Positions 1 through 8,477 of a DNA stretch of 64,000 nt are shown piece by piece. Each line of letters opens with the position of its first letter. The stretch's first letter is position 1. A program made the translations under genes and the position numbers. Below the pieces are notes generated by a model. That model ran no database searches. It saw only the letters and a list, made by a program, of their open reading frames with translations, and was not told the origin of the DNA. Source of the stretch: Pseudomonas putida (GTDB lineage Bacteria; Pseudomonadota; Gammaproteobacteria; Pseudomonadales; Pseudomonadaceae); contig NZ_CP018846.1 of assembly GCF_002025705.1 (NCBI RefSeq), forward strand, positions 549,501 to 613,500. Direction: 5' to 3'.

Positions 1-2
1 CT

Positions 3-239
3 ATCAGCCTGACGGACGACCCGTTTGGCACGGTGGCGGCGACCGAGCGTTTGCTAGGGTATCTGCCTGCGGCGCAGCGGCGGCATCTGCGCATCGCACC
101 TGTGGATATCTCGGTCAGCGAGATTGGCCATTTCGCGTTCTTCCATGATCGCTTCCGCGAAAGCCTGTGGCCGATTGCGTTGCAGTGGTTGCAGGAGGGC
201 GGGCTGGCAGACGGAGTGCCGGGGACAACTATCCGTTGA
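3..239 (+). CDS. alpha/beta hydrolase, C-terminal end (partial)
   Basis: The frame is open from the left edge and stops at 239, so only about 78 C-terminal residues are present. The visible end has an SLTDDPFGT motif and, further on, an IGHFAFF motif. These look like the acid loop and the catalytic histidine of a COG4757-type predicted alpha/beta hydrolase. The nucleophile elbow lies outside the window, so the substrate cannot be judged. It converges on the HopJ gene across a REP pair. Confidence 0.6.
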   Translation: MSLTDDPFGTVAATERLLGYLPAAQRRHLRIAPVDISVSEIGHFAFFHDRFRESLWPIALQWLQEGGLADGVPGTTIR

Positions 240-260
240 AATTCTGGGGCTGCTTCACAG

Positions 261-333
261 CCCTTTCGCGACACAAGGCCGCTCCTACAGAAGAGCGCGT
301 TCCCTGTAGGAGCGGCCTTGTGTCGCGAAAGGG
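261..333. repeat. REP inverted pair
   Basis: Two perfect 30-bp inverted arms (261-290 and 304-333) flank a 13-bp loop, in the gap between convergent genes. The arm reads CCCTTTCGCGACACAAGGCC and onward. This is a P. putida REP variant with a different core from the GGGCAAGCCCGCTCCCAC type seen elsewhere in the window. Confidence 0.85.
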
Positions 334-355
334 CCGCACAGCGGCCCCGGCAATC

Positions 356-697
356 TCAAGCCTTGCGCGAAAGCGGCAGCTCTGTGAATTTCACACCGGC
401 CAGCCCGTGCTTGATCAGTGCACGGATATTGCCATGGTCACTGCCCTCAGGCGTGGCCAGCACATCGCGGTAATGCTCGCCGAAGGCCAGCAGCGCTTCC
501 TGGTCGCTCAGGCCTTCCAGCAGGGCCAAGCCCAGGGTCTTGCACGAACCTTCGTTCTGCCCGGCGGCATTCTCCACGCCGCCGTTGTTGAAGGCCTGGG
601 GCTGGTAGCTGTAGTTGCCGGCGATGAACGCCAGGGTATCGGCGAAGACGTGTTGGCCGCTGGCCAGGCTGCTGCGCAGGGTGTTCAGATCAGTCAC
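356..697 (-). CDS. HopJ-family protein
   Basis: A 113-aa protein matching the HopJ type III effector family (PF08888), with the characteristic TLAFI..NY.Y.P.AF.NG, N..GSCK and LLAFGEHYR segments. I chose the GTG at 697 because it follows AAGGA and its first bases overlap the DUF1244 stop by 8 nt, indicating coupling. An upstream extension has low-complexity basic residues and is unlikely. The family name comes from Pseudomonas syringae, but the protein is widespread as a housekeeping neighbour of folM and is not evidence of a type III secretion system here. Confidence 0.85.
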   Translation of the reverse strand: MTDLNTLRSSLASGQHVFADTLAFIAGNYSYQPQAFNNGGVENAAGQNEGSCKTLGLALLEGLSDQEALLAFGEHYRDVLATPEGSDHGNIRALIKHGLAGVKFTELPLSRKA

Positions 698-986
698 GAG
701 ATTTTCCTTGTTCAAACGCCGCTTGCTGCTCGGCGCTGGCTTCTTTCTGATATTGGGCTTTCCACTCGGCGTAAGGCATGCCATACACCGCTTCGCGGGC
801 GTCATCCAGGCTGATGTCGACCTGGCGCTCGTCGGCGGCGGCCTTGTACCACTTGGACAGGCAGTTGCGGCAGAAGCCGGAGAGGTTCATCAGGTCGATA
901 TTCTGCACGTCGGTGCGTTTCTGCAGATGTTCGACCAGGCGCCGGAACGCGGCGGCTTCGAGTTCGAGCTGTTGTTGCTCAGTCAT
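690..986 (-). CDS. DUF1244 protein
   Basis: A 98-aa protein of the DUF1244 family, recognised by the central FCRNCLSKWY motif with two cysteines and by the YGMPY.EWK segment near residues 70-75. It lies 9 bp after folM on the same strand and overlaps the HopJ gene, so the three form one transcript. Its function is not established. The CxxC pair suggests metal or redox chemistry, but this is inference. Confidence 0.85.
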   Translation of the reverse strand: MTEQQQLELEAAAFRRLVEHLQKRTDVQNIDLMNLSGFCRNCLSKWYKAAADERQVDISLDDAREAVYGMPYAEWKAQYQKEASAEQQAAFEQGKSRD

Positions 987-995
987 GGCAGTCTC

Positions 996-1688
996 TCAGA
1001 TGATGCGGTTCTTCAGGTGGCGGCCACCGTTGATGACCACCTGGCTGCCGGTGCTGTACTGGCTGGCGAGCAGGTACTTCACCGTCTCGATCAGTGGCCC
1101 GGCGCCGGGTTCGAACTCCAGCAGGGCCTTTTTCAGGGTCTGCTGGCGGTAAGCCTCGTCACCGCCTTCCTTGAGGATCAGCAGGCCCGGCAGGATACCG
1201 TTGACGTGCACCTTGGGCGCGTACTTTTCGGCGAACGACAGCACCATGTTCTGCAGCGCGGCCTTGGTCGCGGCGTAGCCGATGTGGCCTTTGCTGCCGC
1301 GCGAGGATGTTTCGTCGCAAATGTGGATGATGTCGGCCTTGTCGACCTTGTTCAACAGCTCGCCCAGGGCCAGGTTGAGGTGGTACGGCGCTTCGACGTG
1401 CAGGCGGAACATGGTCTCGAGGTTGTCGAGGTCGTCGTCGAGCCACAGCGAGGCGTTGTGGATGATCGCACGCAGGCCGTCGTAGTTGCGCTGCAGGTGG
1501 TCGATCAATGCTTCACGGTCGGCCCTGAGGCAGAGGTCGGCCTGGAACTGCACGATGTTCGGGTGCGCGGACTGCGGCTGAAGGCTGCGGCTGGCACTGA
1601 TCACCGTATGGCCGGCCTGTGCCAGCTCGAGGGCCAGGGCCAGCCCGACGCGCTGGCTGGCGCCGGTGACGAGAATTGGGCTGTTCAT
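996..1688 (-). CDS. folM: dihydromonapterin reductase FolM
   Basis: A 230-aa short-chain dehydrogenase with an N-terminal TGASQRVG cofactor motif, IIHNAS in place of the usual NNAG, and a catalytic YAATK. The VLV-type start and the C-terminal GGRHLKNRI segment fit FolM, which reduces dihydromonapterin (and weakly dihydrofolate) with NADPH to make tetrahydromonapterin. That product is the cofactor of phenylalanine hydroxylase in pseudomonads. The usual partners folE and folX are not in this window. DUF1244 and HopJ follow directly, and an ABM-domain gene lies 76 bp upstream. Confidence 0.88.
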   Translation of the reverse strand: MNSPILVTGASQRVGLALALELAQAGHTVISASRSLQPQSAHPNIVQFQADLCLRADREALIDHLQRNYDGLRAIIHNASLWLDDDLDNLETMFRLHVEAPYHLNLALGELLNKVDKADIIHICDETSSRGSKGHIGYAATKAALQNMVLSFAEKYAPKVHVNGILPGLLILKEGGDEAYRQQTLKKALLEFEPGAGPLIETVKYLLASQYSTGSQVVINGGRHLKNRII

Positions 1689-1764
1689 GTGCGGGCGGTC
1701 AACTTGTCTGTCCTGTCGTTGCCGCCCAGCATACCCGAACTGATCTCGCTTGTATGACCTCGCC

Positions 1765-2325
1765 TCAGCGGCTGCGCAGTGCTGGGCTGGCGGATGGCGT
1801 GGCGTGCAGCCAGTTGGCCAGCAGGCGTGTGGACAGGGGGATGAAGAAGTAGACCATGACAGGCGTCAGGGCCAGCGTGCTGAGCATCACACGGGGCAGC
1901 AGCTCGAGTGTGCCAAGCCAATGCCCGAACAAGACGTTGAACAGTAGCGAGACCGGGAAGAAGGCCAGCCAGATCGCCACTGCCTGCTTCCAGCGTGGAG
2001 GCTTTTGCACCGTATTGGTGCCAAACCAGTCATCAATACCGCTGACGCGCCTCTCTTTGGGGCGTTCGAACAGGCCGTTTCCGCGAGCCAGCCAGGCCCG
2101 CCGCGAGGCGGAGTGCTCCCAGGCATGCAGGGTGGGCTCGTCGCTGAAGCGGAAAATGATCTGGAACTCGTCGCTGTCGCGGGGCGGGGCGAGGATGCCC
2201 GAGCCGAGATAGCCGGGGAAGTCGGTGGCCAGCTGTTCGCCTTCGTGCAGCCAGGCCAGAAGGTCCTGGTAGCGGCCATGGGCGGCGCGGCGCGACACCA
2301 TCAAGGTGACGGGTGGGGTAGACAT
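1765..2325 (-). CDS. ABM-domain membrane protein
   Basis: A 186-aa protein. Residues about 5-95 form an antibiotic-biosynthesis-monooxygenase (ABM) domain, with the HEGEQLA and RFSDEPTLHAWE segments typical of COG3224 proteins. Two hydrophobic segments follow, at about 120-140 and 148-168. The ATG at 2325 has a good AGGAG upstream. The gene is divergent from the MerR regulator and lies just upstream of folM, so it probably heads the folM transcript. The substrate is unknown. The membrane anchor suggests a role with lipophilic or quinone-like compounds, but this is inference. Confidence 0.8.
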   Translation of the reverse strand: MSTPPVTLMVSRRAAHGRYQDLLAWLHEGEQLATDFPGYLGSGILAPPRDSDEFQIIFRFSDEPTLHAWEHSASRRAWLARGNGLFERPKERRVSGIDDWFGTNTVQKPPRWKQAVAIWLAFFPVSLLFNVLFGHWLGTLELLPRVMLSTLALTPVMVYFFIPLSTRLLANWLHATPSASPALRSR

Positions 2326-2532
2326 CGTGTATCTCCTGGCGACGGGGCTGGCGGGTAGCCTGCCCCTTGTCTGCGTGGCCCGGGGTGGTGGGCAACGCAA
2401 AATGGCATGCAAGAATCGGGCGCGAAGCATCATGCTGCATTAACAGTTGTTCGCAAACGGTTGCTGGCTTGCGGCCTATAGTGTCGTAGTAGAATGCCCG
2501 TTCAACTTCCGCACACAGGTTACGCAGTGCAG

Positions 2533-3465
2533 ATGAACAAACAAGGACGTACCTCGGACATCGAGGCAAGGCTGCAAGAACAGGACTTGTTCCCGATTCG
2601 TGAAGTTTCCCGCCTGACTGGTGTCAACGCCGTGACCTTGCGTGCCTGGGAGCGCCGCTATGGGCTGATCCAGCCCACGCGCACCGACAGCGGTCACCGG
2701 CTGTATTCCCAGACAGACATCGACGATATCCGACGCATTCTCGGTTGGCTTGAGCGCGGCGTGGCCGTGAGCAAGGTCGGCAGCATCCTGGCCCGTGGCC
2801 AGATGCTTGCCCACGGTGTGGTTTTGGCTGACTGTGCGGCACGTTGGCAAGCCCAGGTGCGCGAGGCGGTGCATCGTTTCGATGCCATGGCCCTGGATAG
2901 CCTGTTCGACCAGGTGTTTGCGGCACTCAACCAGAACCAGGTATTCACTGAAGTGTTCATGCCCGTCTGGCATGACCTGGCGGCGGGGCAGGGGGCATTT
3001 GGCCTGGCCAGCGAGTGGCTGTTCCTCGACCAGTTTTTGCGTGGCCGGGTGTTCGCTCGCTTGCAACTTGCTCGTCTGCCGCGAGGCCACAATGTGTTGC
3101 TGGCGCCATTGCCCGGGCCATGTCTGGAACTGGACCTGCTGGTGACCGGCTTGCTATTGGCCAGCGATGAGGTTGGCGTGCACTTGCTCATGCCAGGGCA
3201 GGTGTTGGATGAATTGCCGCTGGTGTGTGAGCGGCTCCGGCCGGATGCACTGGTGCTGTTTTCCAATCACCCAGCGAGCGTCGGGCTGGGCAAGCGCCTG
3301 ATGCGCCTGGCGACAGGGCTGCAGTGCCCGTTGCTGCTGGCCGGCGAAGCAGCTGAAGGTGCCCAGGATGGCTTGGCGGGGAGCCCGGTGGCATGCCTTG
3401 GTGCGGAGTTTGAGCTGATGCGGCGGCGCTTGCGCCAGTACTTTGCCGGTCAGCTCGATACCTGA
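2533..3465 (+). CDS. MerR-family regulator, class II LitR-like
   Basis: About 310 aa. Residues 15-85 are a MerR winged helix (FPIREVSRLTGV, LRAWERRYGL, SGHRLYS). The rest has the layout of a cobalamin-binding domain, with a four-helix part followed by a Rossmann-like part. The residues that hold B12 are missing: the E-H pair of the helical part reads SEWLF, and the Asp-x-His loop reads GPCLELDL. This matches B12-free class II LitR proteins, which mediate light responses in P. putida together with a LOV protein. The start may be ATG 2533 or GTG 2527. The divergent ABM-folM operon and the nearby LOV gene are likely functional partners. Confidence 0.8.
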   Translation: MNKQGRTSDIEARLQEQDLFPIREVSRLTGVNAVTLRAWERRYGLIQPTRTDSGHRLYSQTDIDDIRRILGWLERGVAVSKVGSILARGQMLAHGVVLADCAARWQAQVREAVHRFDAMALDSLFDQVFAALNQNQVFTEVFMPVWHDLAAGQGAFGLASEWLFLDQFLRGRVFARLQLARLPRGHNVLLAPLPGPCLELDLLVTGLLLASDEVGVHLLMPGQVLDELPLVCERLRPDALVLFSNHPASVGLGKRLMRLATGLQCPLLLAGEAAEGAQDGLAGSPVACLGAEFELMRRRLRQYFAGQLDT

Positions 3466-4070
3466 TCGTGCAGCTCTGGGTGTGCCTGGCGATGGGCCTG
3501 GAGGATGTACTCACGCAGCCGGTCGATTTCGCCTGTGTGGCTGCGGCTCAGATCGTAGGCGGCCAGGTCCGGGCCAATACGCCGACGTAGCCGGCCGTGA
3601 AGGCCGATAGGGCTGATGCCGTCTGGGGCGAAATGCAGGTCGAAACGCGAAGGGGCCTTGGCCAGGCCGCGCACTTCAAGTAACGCTCCCTTGAACGAAA
3701 TCTCCCTGACCAGCAAGCCGCTGGACTTGCCCTGGGCATCCAGCAGTGCGCTGGGCTGCTCCATCGACAAACGCCAAGGGCGCAGCATCGGGCCGTCGTC
3801 TTCGTAGATTTCCGGTGAGCCGATCTGCAGGTGTACGGCATGGAACTCGTCTTCCACCAGCTGCAGCGGGAAGCTGATCTGCTGGTTGTTGAACTGTGCC
3901 TGCAGCGTTACCTGCTCATTGGCCACCAGGCGGGCAAGCAGGGACTGGATACGGCGGTCGCCATTGACCAGCAGGCTCGACATGGGGTCGGCCAGGTTCA
4001 ACTGCGGGGAATGCTGCATGTCCTGGATGAAATCCAGTTCGTCCTGAGTCAGGAGCGCGTCTGCTTGCAT
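3450..4070 (-). CDS. PilZ-like flagellar-brake-type protein
   Basis: About 206 aa from ATG 4070; a TTG at 4100 would add ten residues. The N-terminal half is YcgR-N-like (SLLVNGDRRIQSLLARLVANE and onward). The C-terminal half has RPWRLSMEQPSALLDAQG and LLVREISFKGALLEV, which resemble PilZ strands. The canonical c-di-GMP residues (RxxxR and D/NxSxxG) are only partly visible, with EISFKG in place of DxSxxG. Nucleotide binding is therefore uncertain. It converges with the MerR gene (16-bp overlap) and lies 60 bp downstream of the LOV gene on the same strand. Confidence 0.6.
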   Translation of the reverse strand: MQADALLTQDELDFIQDMQHSPQLNLADPMSSLLVNGDRRIQSLLARLVANEQVTLQAQFNNQQISFPLQLVEDEFHAVHLQIGSPEIYEDDGPMLRPWRLSMEQPSALLDAQGKSSGLLVREISFKGALLEVRGLAKAPSRFDLHFAPDGISPIGLHGRLRRRIGPDLAAYDLSRSHTGEIDRLREYILQAHRQAHPELHDQVSS

Positions 4071-4130
4071 GATCGAACTCGGTGATGACGATTTCTTCAA
4101 CGGGAATTGACCGTGCTCAAGGCGCTTGGT

Positions 4131-4559
4131 TCAGGTGCGTTCGTCGGGATTCCGACGAGCGTGCATTTCTGCCAGCTCGCGCTCAAGTTCGACCTGGCGG
4201 CTGACATCTTTCTGAATACCGATGAAGTAGGTGCGCTGATCGGCATCGTGCTTCACCGGGGTAATCGACAGTTCGTTCCAGAACGCGCTGCCATCCTTGC
4301 GGTAGTTGCGCAGCACTTCGCGGCAGGGGCGGCCTTCGGACAGGGCCTTGCGAATGCGTGCCCGGCCAAGCTGATCGCGATCATCGGCCTGCAGGAAGCG
4401 GCAATCCTGATAGAGGATTTCATCGCGGCTGAAGCCGGTCAGGCGTTCGAAGGCCGCATTCACGTAGATCAGGATGGTGTCGTCGCCTTCCTGTTCGGCG
4501 ACCACGATCCCGTCGTTGGATGCGTCGACCATTGATTGCAACAGCTGCGCGTTGATCAT
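4131..4559 (-). CDS. short LOV blue-light photoreceptor
   Basis: A 142-aa single LOV domain with short helical N- and C-terminal caps and no effector domain. The flavin motif is DCRFLQ with the photoactive cysteine at residue 53. The four arginines that grip the FMN phosphate are at 54, 61, 66 and 70, and the flavin-contacting glutamine is at about 116 in FIGIQKDVS. Length and numbering match PpSB1-LOV of P. putida KT2440 (PP_4629), a dimeric flavoprotein with very slow dark recovery. The neighbouring LitR-like regulator suggests that light is passed to transcription through protein-protein contact. Confidence 0.95.
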   Translation of the reverse strand: MINAQLLQSMVDASNDGIVVAEQEGDDTILIYVNAAFERLTGFSRDEILYQDCRFLQADDRDQLGRARIRKALSEGRPCREVLRNYRKDGSAFWNELSITPVKHDADQRTYFIGIQKDVSRQVELERELAEMHARRNPDERT

Positions 4560-4663
4560 GTCCGGACCATGGGTAATGAAGGGGACTTTGGTAGAGGCGG
4601 CCTTTTGCCAGCGCTGAATGCTAGTATCCTACGTTTTCACTCAGTTTCGGAATCCTCTTCCCG

Positions 4664-5119
4664 ATGAAAGTCGCCATTATTTCCGGCTCGGTGTACGGCA
4701 CCGCCGAAGAAGTCGCCCGTCATGCCGAGTCTTTGCTCAAGGCTGCCGGTTTTGAAGCCTGGCACGCCGCCCGTGCTACCCAGCAGGATCTGGAAGGTTT
4801 TGCCCCACAAGCCTTGCTTGCGGTGACTTCGACCACTGGCATGGGTGAGCTGCCGGATAACCTGATGCCGCTGTACAGCAGCATTCGCGACACCTTGCCA
4901 GCGGCCTGGCGCGGGTTGCCGGGTGCGGTGATCGCCCTGGGGGATTCGAGCTATGGCGATACCTACTGTGGCGGTGGCGAGCAGATGCGCGAACTGTTTG
5001 CCGAGCTGGGCGTGCGGGAAGTGCTGCCGATGCTGAAGCTCGATGCCAGCGAAACAGTGACCCCGGAGGCGGATGCAGAACCGTGGTTGGCGGAGCTCGC
5101 TCAAGCACTGAAAGCCTGA
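4664..5119 (+). CDS. flavodoxin (MioC-like)
   Basis: A 151-aa flavodoxin-like domain. The FMN-phosphate loop is SGSVYGTAEE at residues 7-16. The isoalloxazine loops are TSTTGMGELP at about 55-64 and GDSSYGDTYCGGG at about 93-105. Such short MioC-type flavodoxins carry electrons to soluble enzymes; the partner is not evident here. It starts divergently from the LOV gene, with about 100 bp between them, and converges on the LysR gene through a REP pair. Confidence 0.9.
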   Translation: MKVAIISGSVYGTAEEVARHAESLLKAAGFEAWHAARATQQDLEGFAPQALLAVTSTTGMGELPDNLMPLYSSIRDTLPAAWRGLPGAVIALGDSSYGDTYCGGGEQMRELFAELGVREVLPMLKLDASETVTPEADAEPWLAELAQALKA

Positions 5120-5137
5120 GGCGATTCCTTTGGCCTT

Positions 5138-5238
5138 TACCGGCCTCTTCGCAGGCAAGCCCGCTCCCACAGGGGCATCACTGACTTGAGGGCGGTGATA
5201 TACCTGTGGGAGCGGGCTTGCCCGCGAAGAGGCCGGTA
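5138..5238. repeat. REP inverted pair
   Basis: Arms at 5138-5173 and 5203-5238 are inverted copies of the P. putida REP (ACCGGCCTCTTCGCxGGCAA and onward), differing at one position, with a 29-bp spacer. It lies between convergent genes and may serve as a transcription barrier. Confidence 0.9.
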
Positions 5239-5242
5239 CAGG

Positions 5243-6121
5243 TCAGTTCATCTCCCGCAGCAATTCGAGCCAGGCCTGCGCCGCTCGCGACAGATAGGCT
5301 CCACGCCGCCAGATGAAGGCAATATCCCAGCGTAGATACGCCGGTGCCTTCAGCGGTAGTCGCACCACCCCAGGGCGCTCCAGCGCTTTTGCCACCACAC
5401 GGGGCAGCAGCACCACGCCCTGGCCGGCTGCGACCAGCGCCACCAGGAAGTCCGCCTGGCCACTGCGGCCACCTTCTTTCGGGGTAAAGCCCTGCTGCTG
5501 GCAAGCCTTGAGCAAGCGGTCGTTGAGCACGAAGCTGCGTTGGTACAGCAGGAAGGGTGTATCCGCCAGCAGCTTCAGGTTGACCTGGTCCAGGTTAGCC
5601 AGCGCGTGCCCAGCGGGCAGCAGGGCATCCAGCGGCTCATTGCAGAACGGCTGGTACTCGAACGCCGGGTCGCTGGGTGTGAGGCTGCCGCCCAGCTCCA
5701 GCTCGCCGTTTCTCACCGCCTGCTCGACACTTCGGCTGCCGCCCTCAAGCAGCTGAATATCGATGTTCGGATGACGCCTGCGGTATTCGGCGAACAACTT
5801 GGCGAACAAGGTATCGCTGCCGAGCATTGGCAAGCCCAGGCGCAGCTCGCCGCGAGCCATCTGGCTGAGGTCGTCGAGCTCACTCAGCAGTTCCTGGCGT
5901 TGGCGCAGCAGCGCCTCGCCGCGCTCCAGCACGATGCGCCCGGCCGCGGTCAGATGCAGCTGCGAGGCCTGGCGCTCGAGCAGCGGCTGGCCCACATCTT
6001 GCTCCAGCTGGGCGACCTGCTTGCTCACGGCGGACTGGCTGATATGCAGGGTCTGCGCGGCTTGGGTAAAGCCGCCGCGATGGACCACTTCGATGAAGCT
6101 GCGCAGTTGTTTGAATTCCAT
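5243..6121 (-). CDS. LysR-family regulator next to lrgAB
   Basis: About 292 aa, with an N-terminal LysR helix-turn-helix (FIEVVHRGGFTQAAQTLHIS, QSAVSKQ) and an effector-binding domain from about residue 90. I chose ATG 6121 because the LysR fold begins at MEFKQLRSF. It is divergent from lrgA with a 96-bp gap, the arrangement of CidR/LrgR-type regulators that control holin-like exporters. Control of lrgAB is inference from position. Confidence 0.88.
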   Translation of the reverse strand: MEFKQLRSFIEVVHRGGFTQAAQTLHISQSAVSKQVAQLEQDVGQPLLERQASQLHLTAAGRIVLERGEALLRQRQELLSELDDLSQMARGELRLGLPMLGSDTLFAKLFAEYRRRHPNIDIQLLEGGSRSVEQAVRNGELELGGSLTPSDPAFEYQPFCNEPLDALLPAGHALANLDQVNLKLLADTPFLLYQRSFVLNDRLLKACQQQGFTPKEGGRSGQADFLVALVAAGQGVVLLPRVVAKALERPGVVRLPLKAPAYLRWDIAFIWRRGAYLSRAAQAWLELLREMN

Positions 6122-6217
6122 GGTGACGATTCCATTGTGGAATGGCTGCAAGTCTAACAATTCGCTTTTGGCCTAGGCAGCCGAATCTTAAAATGAGGGC
6201 CTGTCGAGGACTCCCCC

Positions 6218-6604
6218 ATGAAACCCGCATTACTGAAAAAGCCCCTGCGCCTGTTCGCCGAACTGGCGGTCCTGCTTGCCTTGTTCTTGTCTGGCGGCCA
6301 ACTGGCCGTTTGGCTGGGCTGGCCGATCCCCGGCGGGGTGATGGGCCTGGGCTTGCTGTTGCTGCTGTTCGCCTGCGGTGTAATCAAGCCGGCAACCTTG
6401 CAACTGGGCGCTGGCTGGCTGATGGCGGAAATGCTGCTGTTCTTCATCCCGGCACTGATGAGCCTGCTCGATTACGGCAGCCTGGTGCGCAGCGAAGGCT
6501 GGCGCATCTTGCTGGTAATCGCAGTGAGTACCTTGATGGTCATGGTGGTGACCGCCGTGACCGTGGAGCTGGTCTGCCGCTGGAGGTTGCGCCATGAGCC
6601 TTGA
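6218..6604 (+). CDS. lrgA: CidA/LrgA holin-like protein
   Basis: A 128-aa membrane protein with four predicted segments and the family motif GWPIPGGVMGLGLLLLLF near residues 34-51. CidA/LrgA proteins form holin-like or small-molecule export complexes with LrgB in the inner membrane and have been linked to murein hydrolase control and pyruvate transport. The stop overlaps the lrgB start by 11 nt, so translation is coupled. A divergent LysR regulator lies upstream. Confidence 0.92.
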   Translation: MKPALLKKPLRLFAELAVLLALFLSGGQLAVWLGWPIPGGVMGLGLLLLLFACGVIKPATLQLGAGWLMAEMLLFFIPALMSLLDYGSLVRSEGWRILLVIAVSTLMVMVVTAVTVELVCRWRLRHEP

Positions 6605-7280
6605 ACCCATGCCGCTGTTCTGGCTGGCGCTGACCTTGGCTTCCTACCTGGCCAGCCGGTGGTTGTATCGGCGCACCGGGCGCTACCTGATGTCGCCACT
6701 GATTCTGGTCCCGGCCTTGCTGCTGGCAGTGGCCGTGCCGCTGCACACGGCCTACGCCGAGTATTCGCGCAACACCCATTGGCTGATGAGCGTGCTGGGC
6801 CCGGTGACTGTGGCCTTCGCCGTGCCGATCTGGCAACAACGGGCGATGCTGGCACGGCATTGGCCGGCGCTACTTGTAGGTATGGTGGCGGGCAGTGCAG
6901 CGTCGATCGCCAGCTCCTGGAGCCTGGCGCACCTGCTGGCGCTGGACGACGCCATCAGCCTGTCGCTGGTGCCGCGTTCGATCACCACGCCATTCGCCAT
7001 GCCGCTGGCCCATGACCTGGGCGGCGTGCCGGAGCTTACGGCAGTGTTCGTGATGTTCACCGGGGTGCTGGGGGCCATGTTTGGTGGCGTGCTGCTGCGC
7101 TGGCTGCCGCTGCGTACCCCCTTGGCGCGGGGCGCACTGTTCGGGGTTGGCGCGCATGGTGCCGGGGTAAGCCGGGCCCAGGAAGTGGGCCGTGAAGAGG
7201 GTTCGGTGGCCGGCCTGGTCATGGTGCTCACCGGCCTGCTCAACTTGTTTGCCGCACCGTTGCTGGTGATTCTGCTGTGA
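6594..7280 (+). CDS. lrgB: LrgB family protein
   Basis: A 228-aa polytopic membrane protein of the LrgB/CidB family, with the signature SLVPRSITTPFAMPLA at about residues 123-138 and GVGAHGAGVSRAQEVG near the C-terminus. It works with LrgA as an inner-membrane transport or holin-like pair. Length is typical for the family. Confidence 0.92.
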   Translation: MSLEPMPLFWLALTLASYLASRWLYRRTGRYLMSPLILVPALLLAVAVPLHTAYAEYSRNTHWLMSVLGPVTVAFAVPIWQQRAMLARHWPALLVGMVAGSAASIASSWSLAHLLALDDAISLSLVPRSITTPFAMPLAHDLGGVPELTAVFVMFTGVLGAMFGGVLLRWLPLRTPLARGALFGVGAHGAGVSRAQEVGREEGSVAGLVMVLTGLLNLFAAPLLVILL

Positions 7281-7456
7281 CCATTCGTGCCTCTGACTCG
7301 CTCGGTCATCAAGCTGGCTGGTAACGCAAGTTTCACCTGGCGGGCTGCTGATTACACTCATCCTCGACATAGAGAGCACATGTAAGTGCCGAGGTGACAT
7401 GCAATGACCGCAGCCTTGCCCTATTCCGTCAACACCCTTGCACCGGGACAAATCTG

Positions 7457-8362
7457 ATGCCTATGGCCGAGATTCCATTGCGCGTCTGGCGTACCCGGGG
7501 GCAGAGTTTTTCATTCCGGGGCCAGAGCATCCGCTACTGGACCGCAGGGCAAGGAGAGCCCCTGCTTCTGTTGCATGGATTTCCCACCGCGAGCTGGGAC
7601 TGGCACTACCTGTGGGCACCGCTGGCCCAACGCTTCCGGGTGATCGCCTGCGACATGCTCGGCTTCGGCGACTCCGCCAAGCCGCTCAACCACCGCTACA
7701 GCCTGATGGAGCAAGCGGACCTGCAGCAGGCGCTGCTGACGCATCTGCAGGTTGGGCAGCCGGTGCACCTGTTGGCGCATGACTACGGTGGCAGCGTGGC
7801 TCAGGAGTTGTTGTCGCGGCACCACGAGCAGCGTGCGGAGGTTGCCAGTTGCGTGTTTCTCAACAGCGGCCTGTTCCCGGAAAGCTGCCAGGTGCTGCTG
7901 GTCCAGAAACTGCTGCTCAGCCGCCTCGGCTGGCTGGTGGGGCGATCGTTTGGGCGCGATGACCTGGTACGCAACGTCACGCAGATCTACGGCCCGTGCA
8001 CCCATCCCAGCGAAAGTGCACTGGATGACTGCTGGAGCCTGATCGCCGCCAATTCCGGTACACGTATCCTGCACAAGCTGGTGGGCTACCTGCCGGAGCG
8101 CAGGGTGCATCGCGAGCGCTGGGTAGGTGCATTGCAGCGTGAAGGGGTGGCACTGCGTTTCATCAACGGCGTGGTCGACCCGGTTTCTGGTGCGCGCATG
8201 GTCGAGCGTTACCAACAGCTGGTACCAAACCCTGACATCGTTCAGTTGCAGGGCATCGGCCATTACCCTCACACCGAAGCGCCCGTGCAGGTACTGCGCC
8301 ACTACCTGGCCTTTCGCGAACAGCTGCTGAGCTACCTGCCGCGGAGCGTCGCCTGGTCCTGA
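7457..8362 (+). CDS. alpha/beta hydrolase with Asp nucleophile (epoxide-hydrolase-like)
   Basis: About 301 aa. The oxyanion-hole motif is LLLHGFPTASWDW near residues 36-48. The nucleophile elbow reads LLAHDYGGSVAQ, with Asp where serine hydrolases have Ser. The catalytic His is in GIGHYPHTEAP near the end, and a likely acid is in NGVVDPVSG. An Asp nucleophile is the mark of epoxide hydrolases and haloalkane dehalogenases, so C-O or C-X bond hydrolysis is likelier than esterase activity. A two-gene arrangement with the following SDR is plausible, 115 bp apart. Confidence 0.85.
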   Translation: MPMAEIPLRVWRTRGQSFSFRGQSIRYWTAGQGEPLLLLHGFPTASWDWHYLWAPLAQRFRVIACDMLGFGDSAKPLNHRYSLMEQADLQQALLTHLQVGQPVHLLAHDYGGSVAQELLSRHHEQRAEVASCVFLNSGLFPESCQVLLVQKLLLSRLGWLVGRSFGRDDLVRNVTQIYGPCTHPSESALDDCWSLIAANSGTRILHKLVGYLPERRVHRERWVGALQREGVALRFINGVVDPVSGARMVERYQQLVPNPDIVQLQGIGHYPHTEAPVQVLRHYLAFREQLLSYLPRSVAWS

Positions 8363-8477
8363 GCCAGCGATCATCGTCTGCCGTTATCGCCTGGCATTCA
8401 GCCAGGGTGAGCTTGATTGCCCGCCTGCAAGGGCTGGCGGACACTCGATGCATTCAACCTGACTTGGAGCCATGCCC

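Noticed and set aside
356..697. HopJ as evidence for type III secretion
   Set aside because: The gene sits in a housekeeping folM group and no secretion genes are present.
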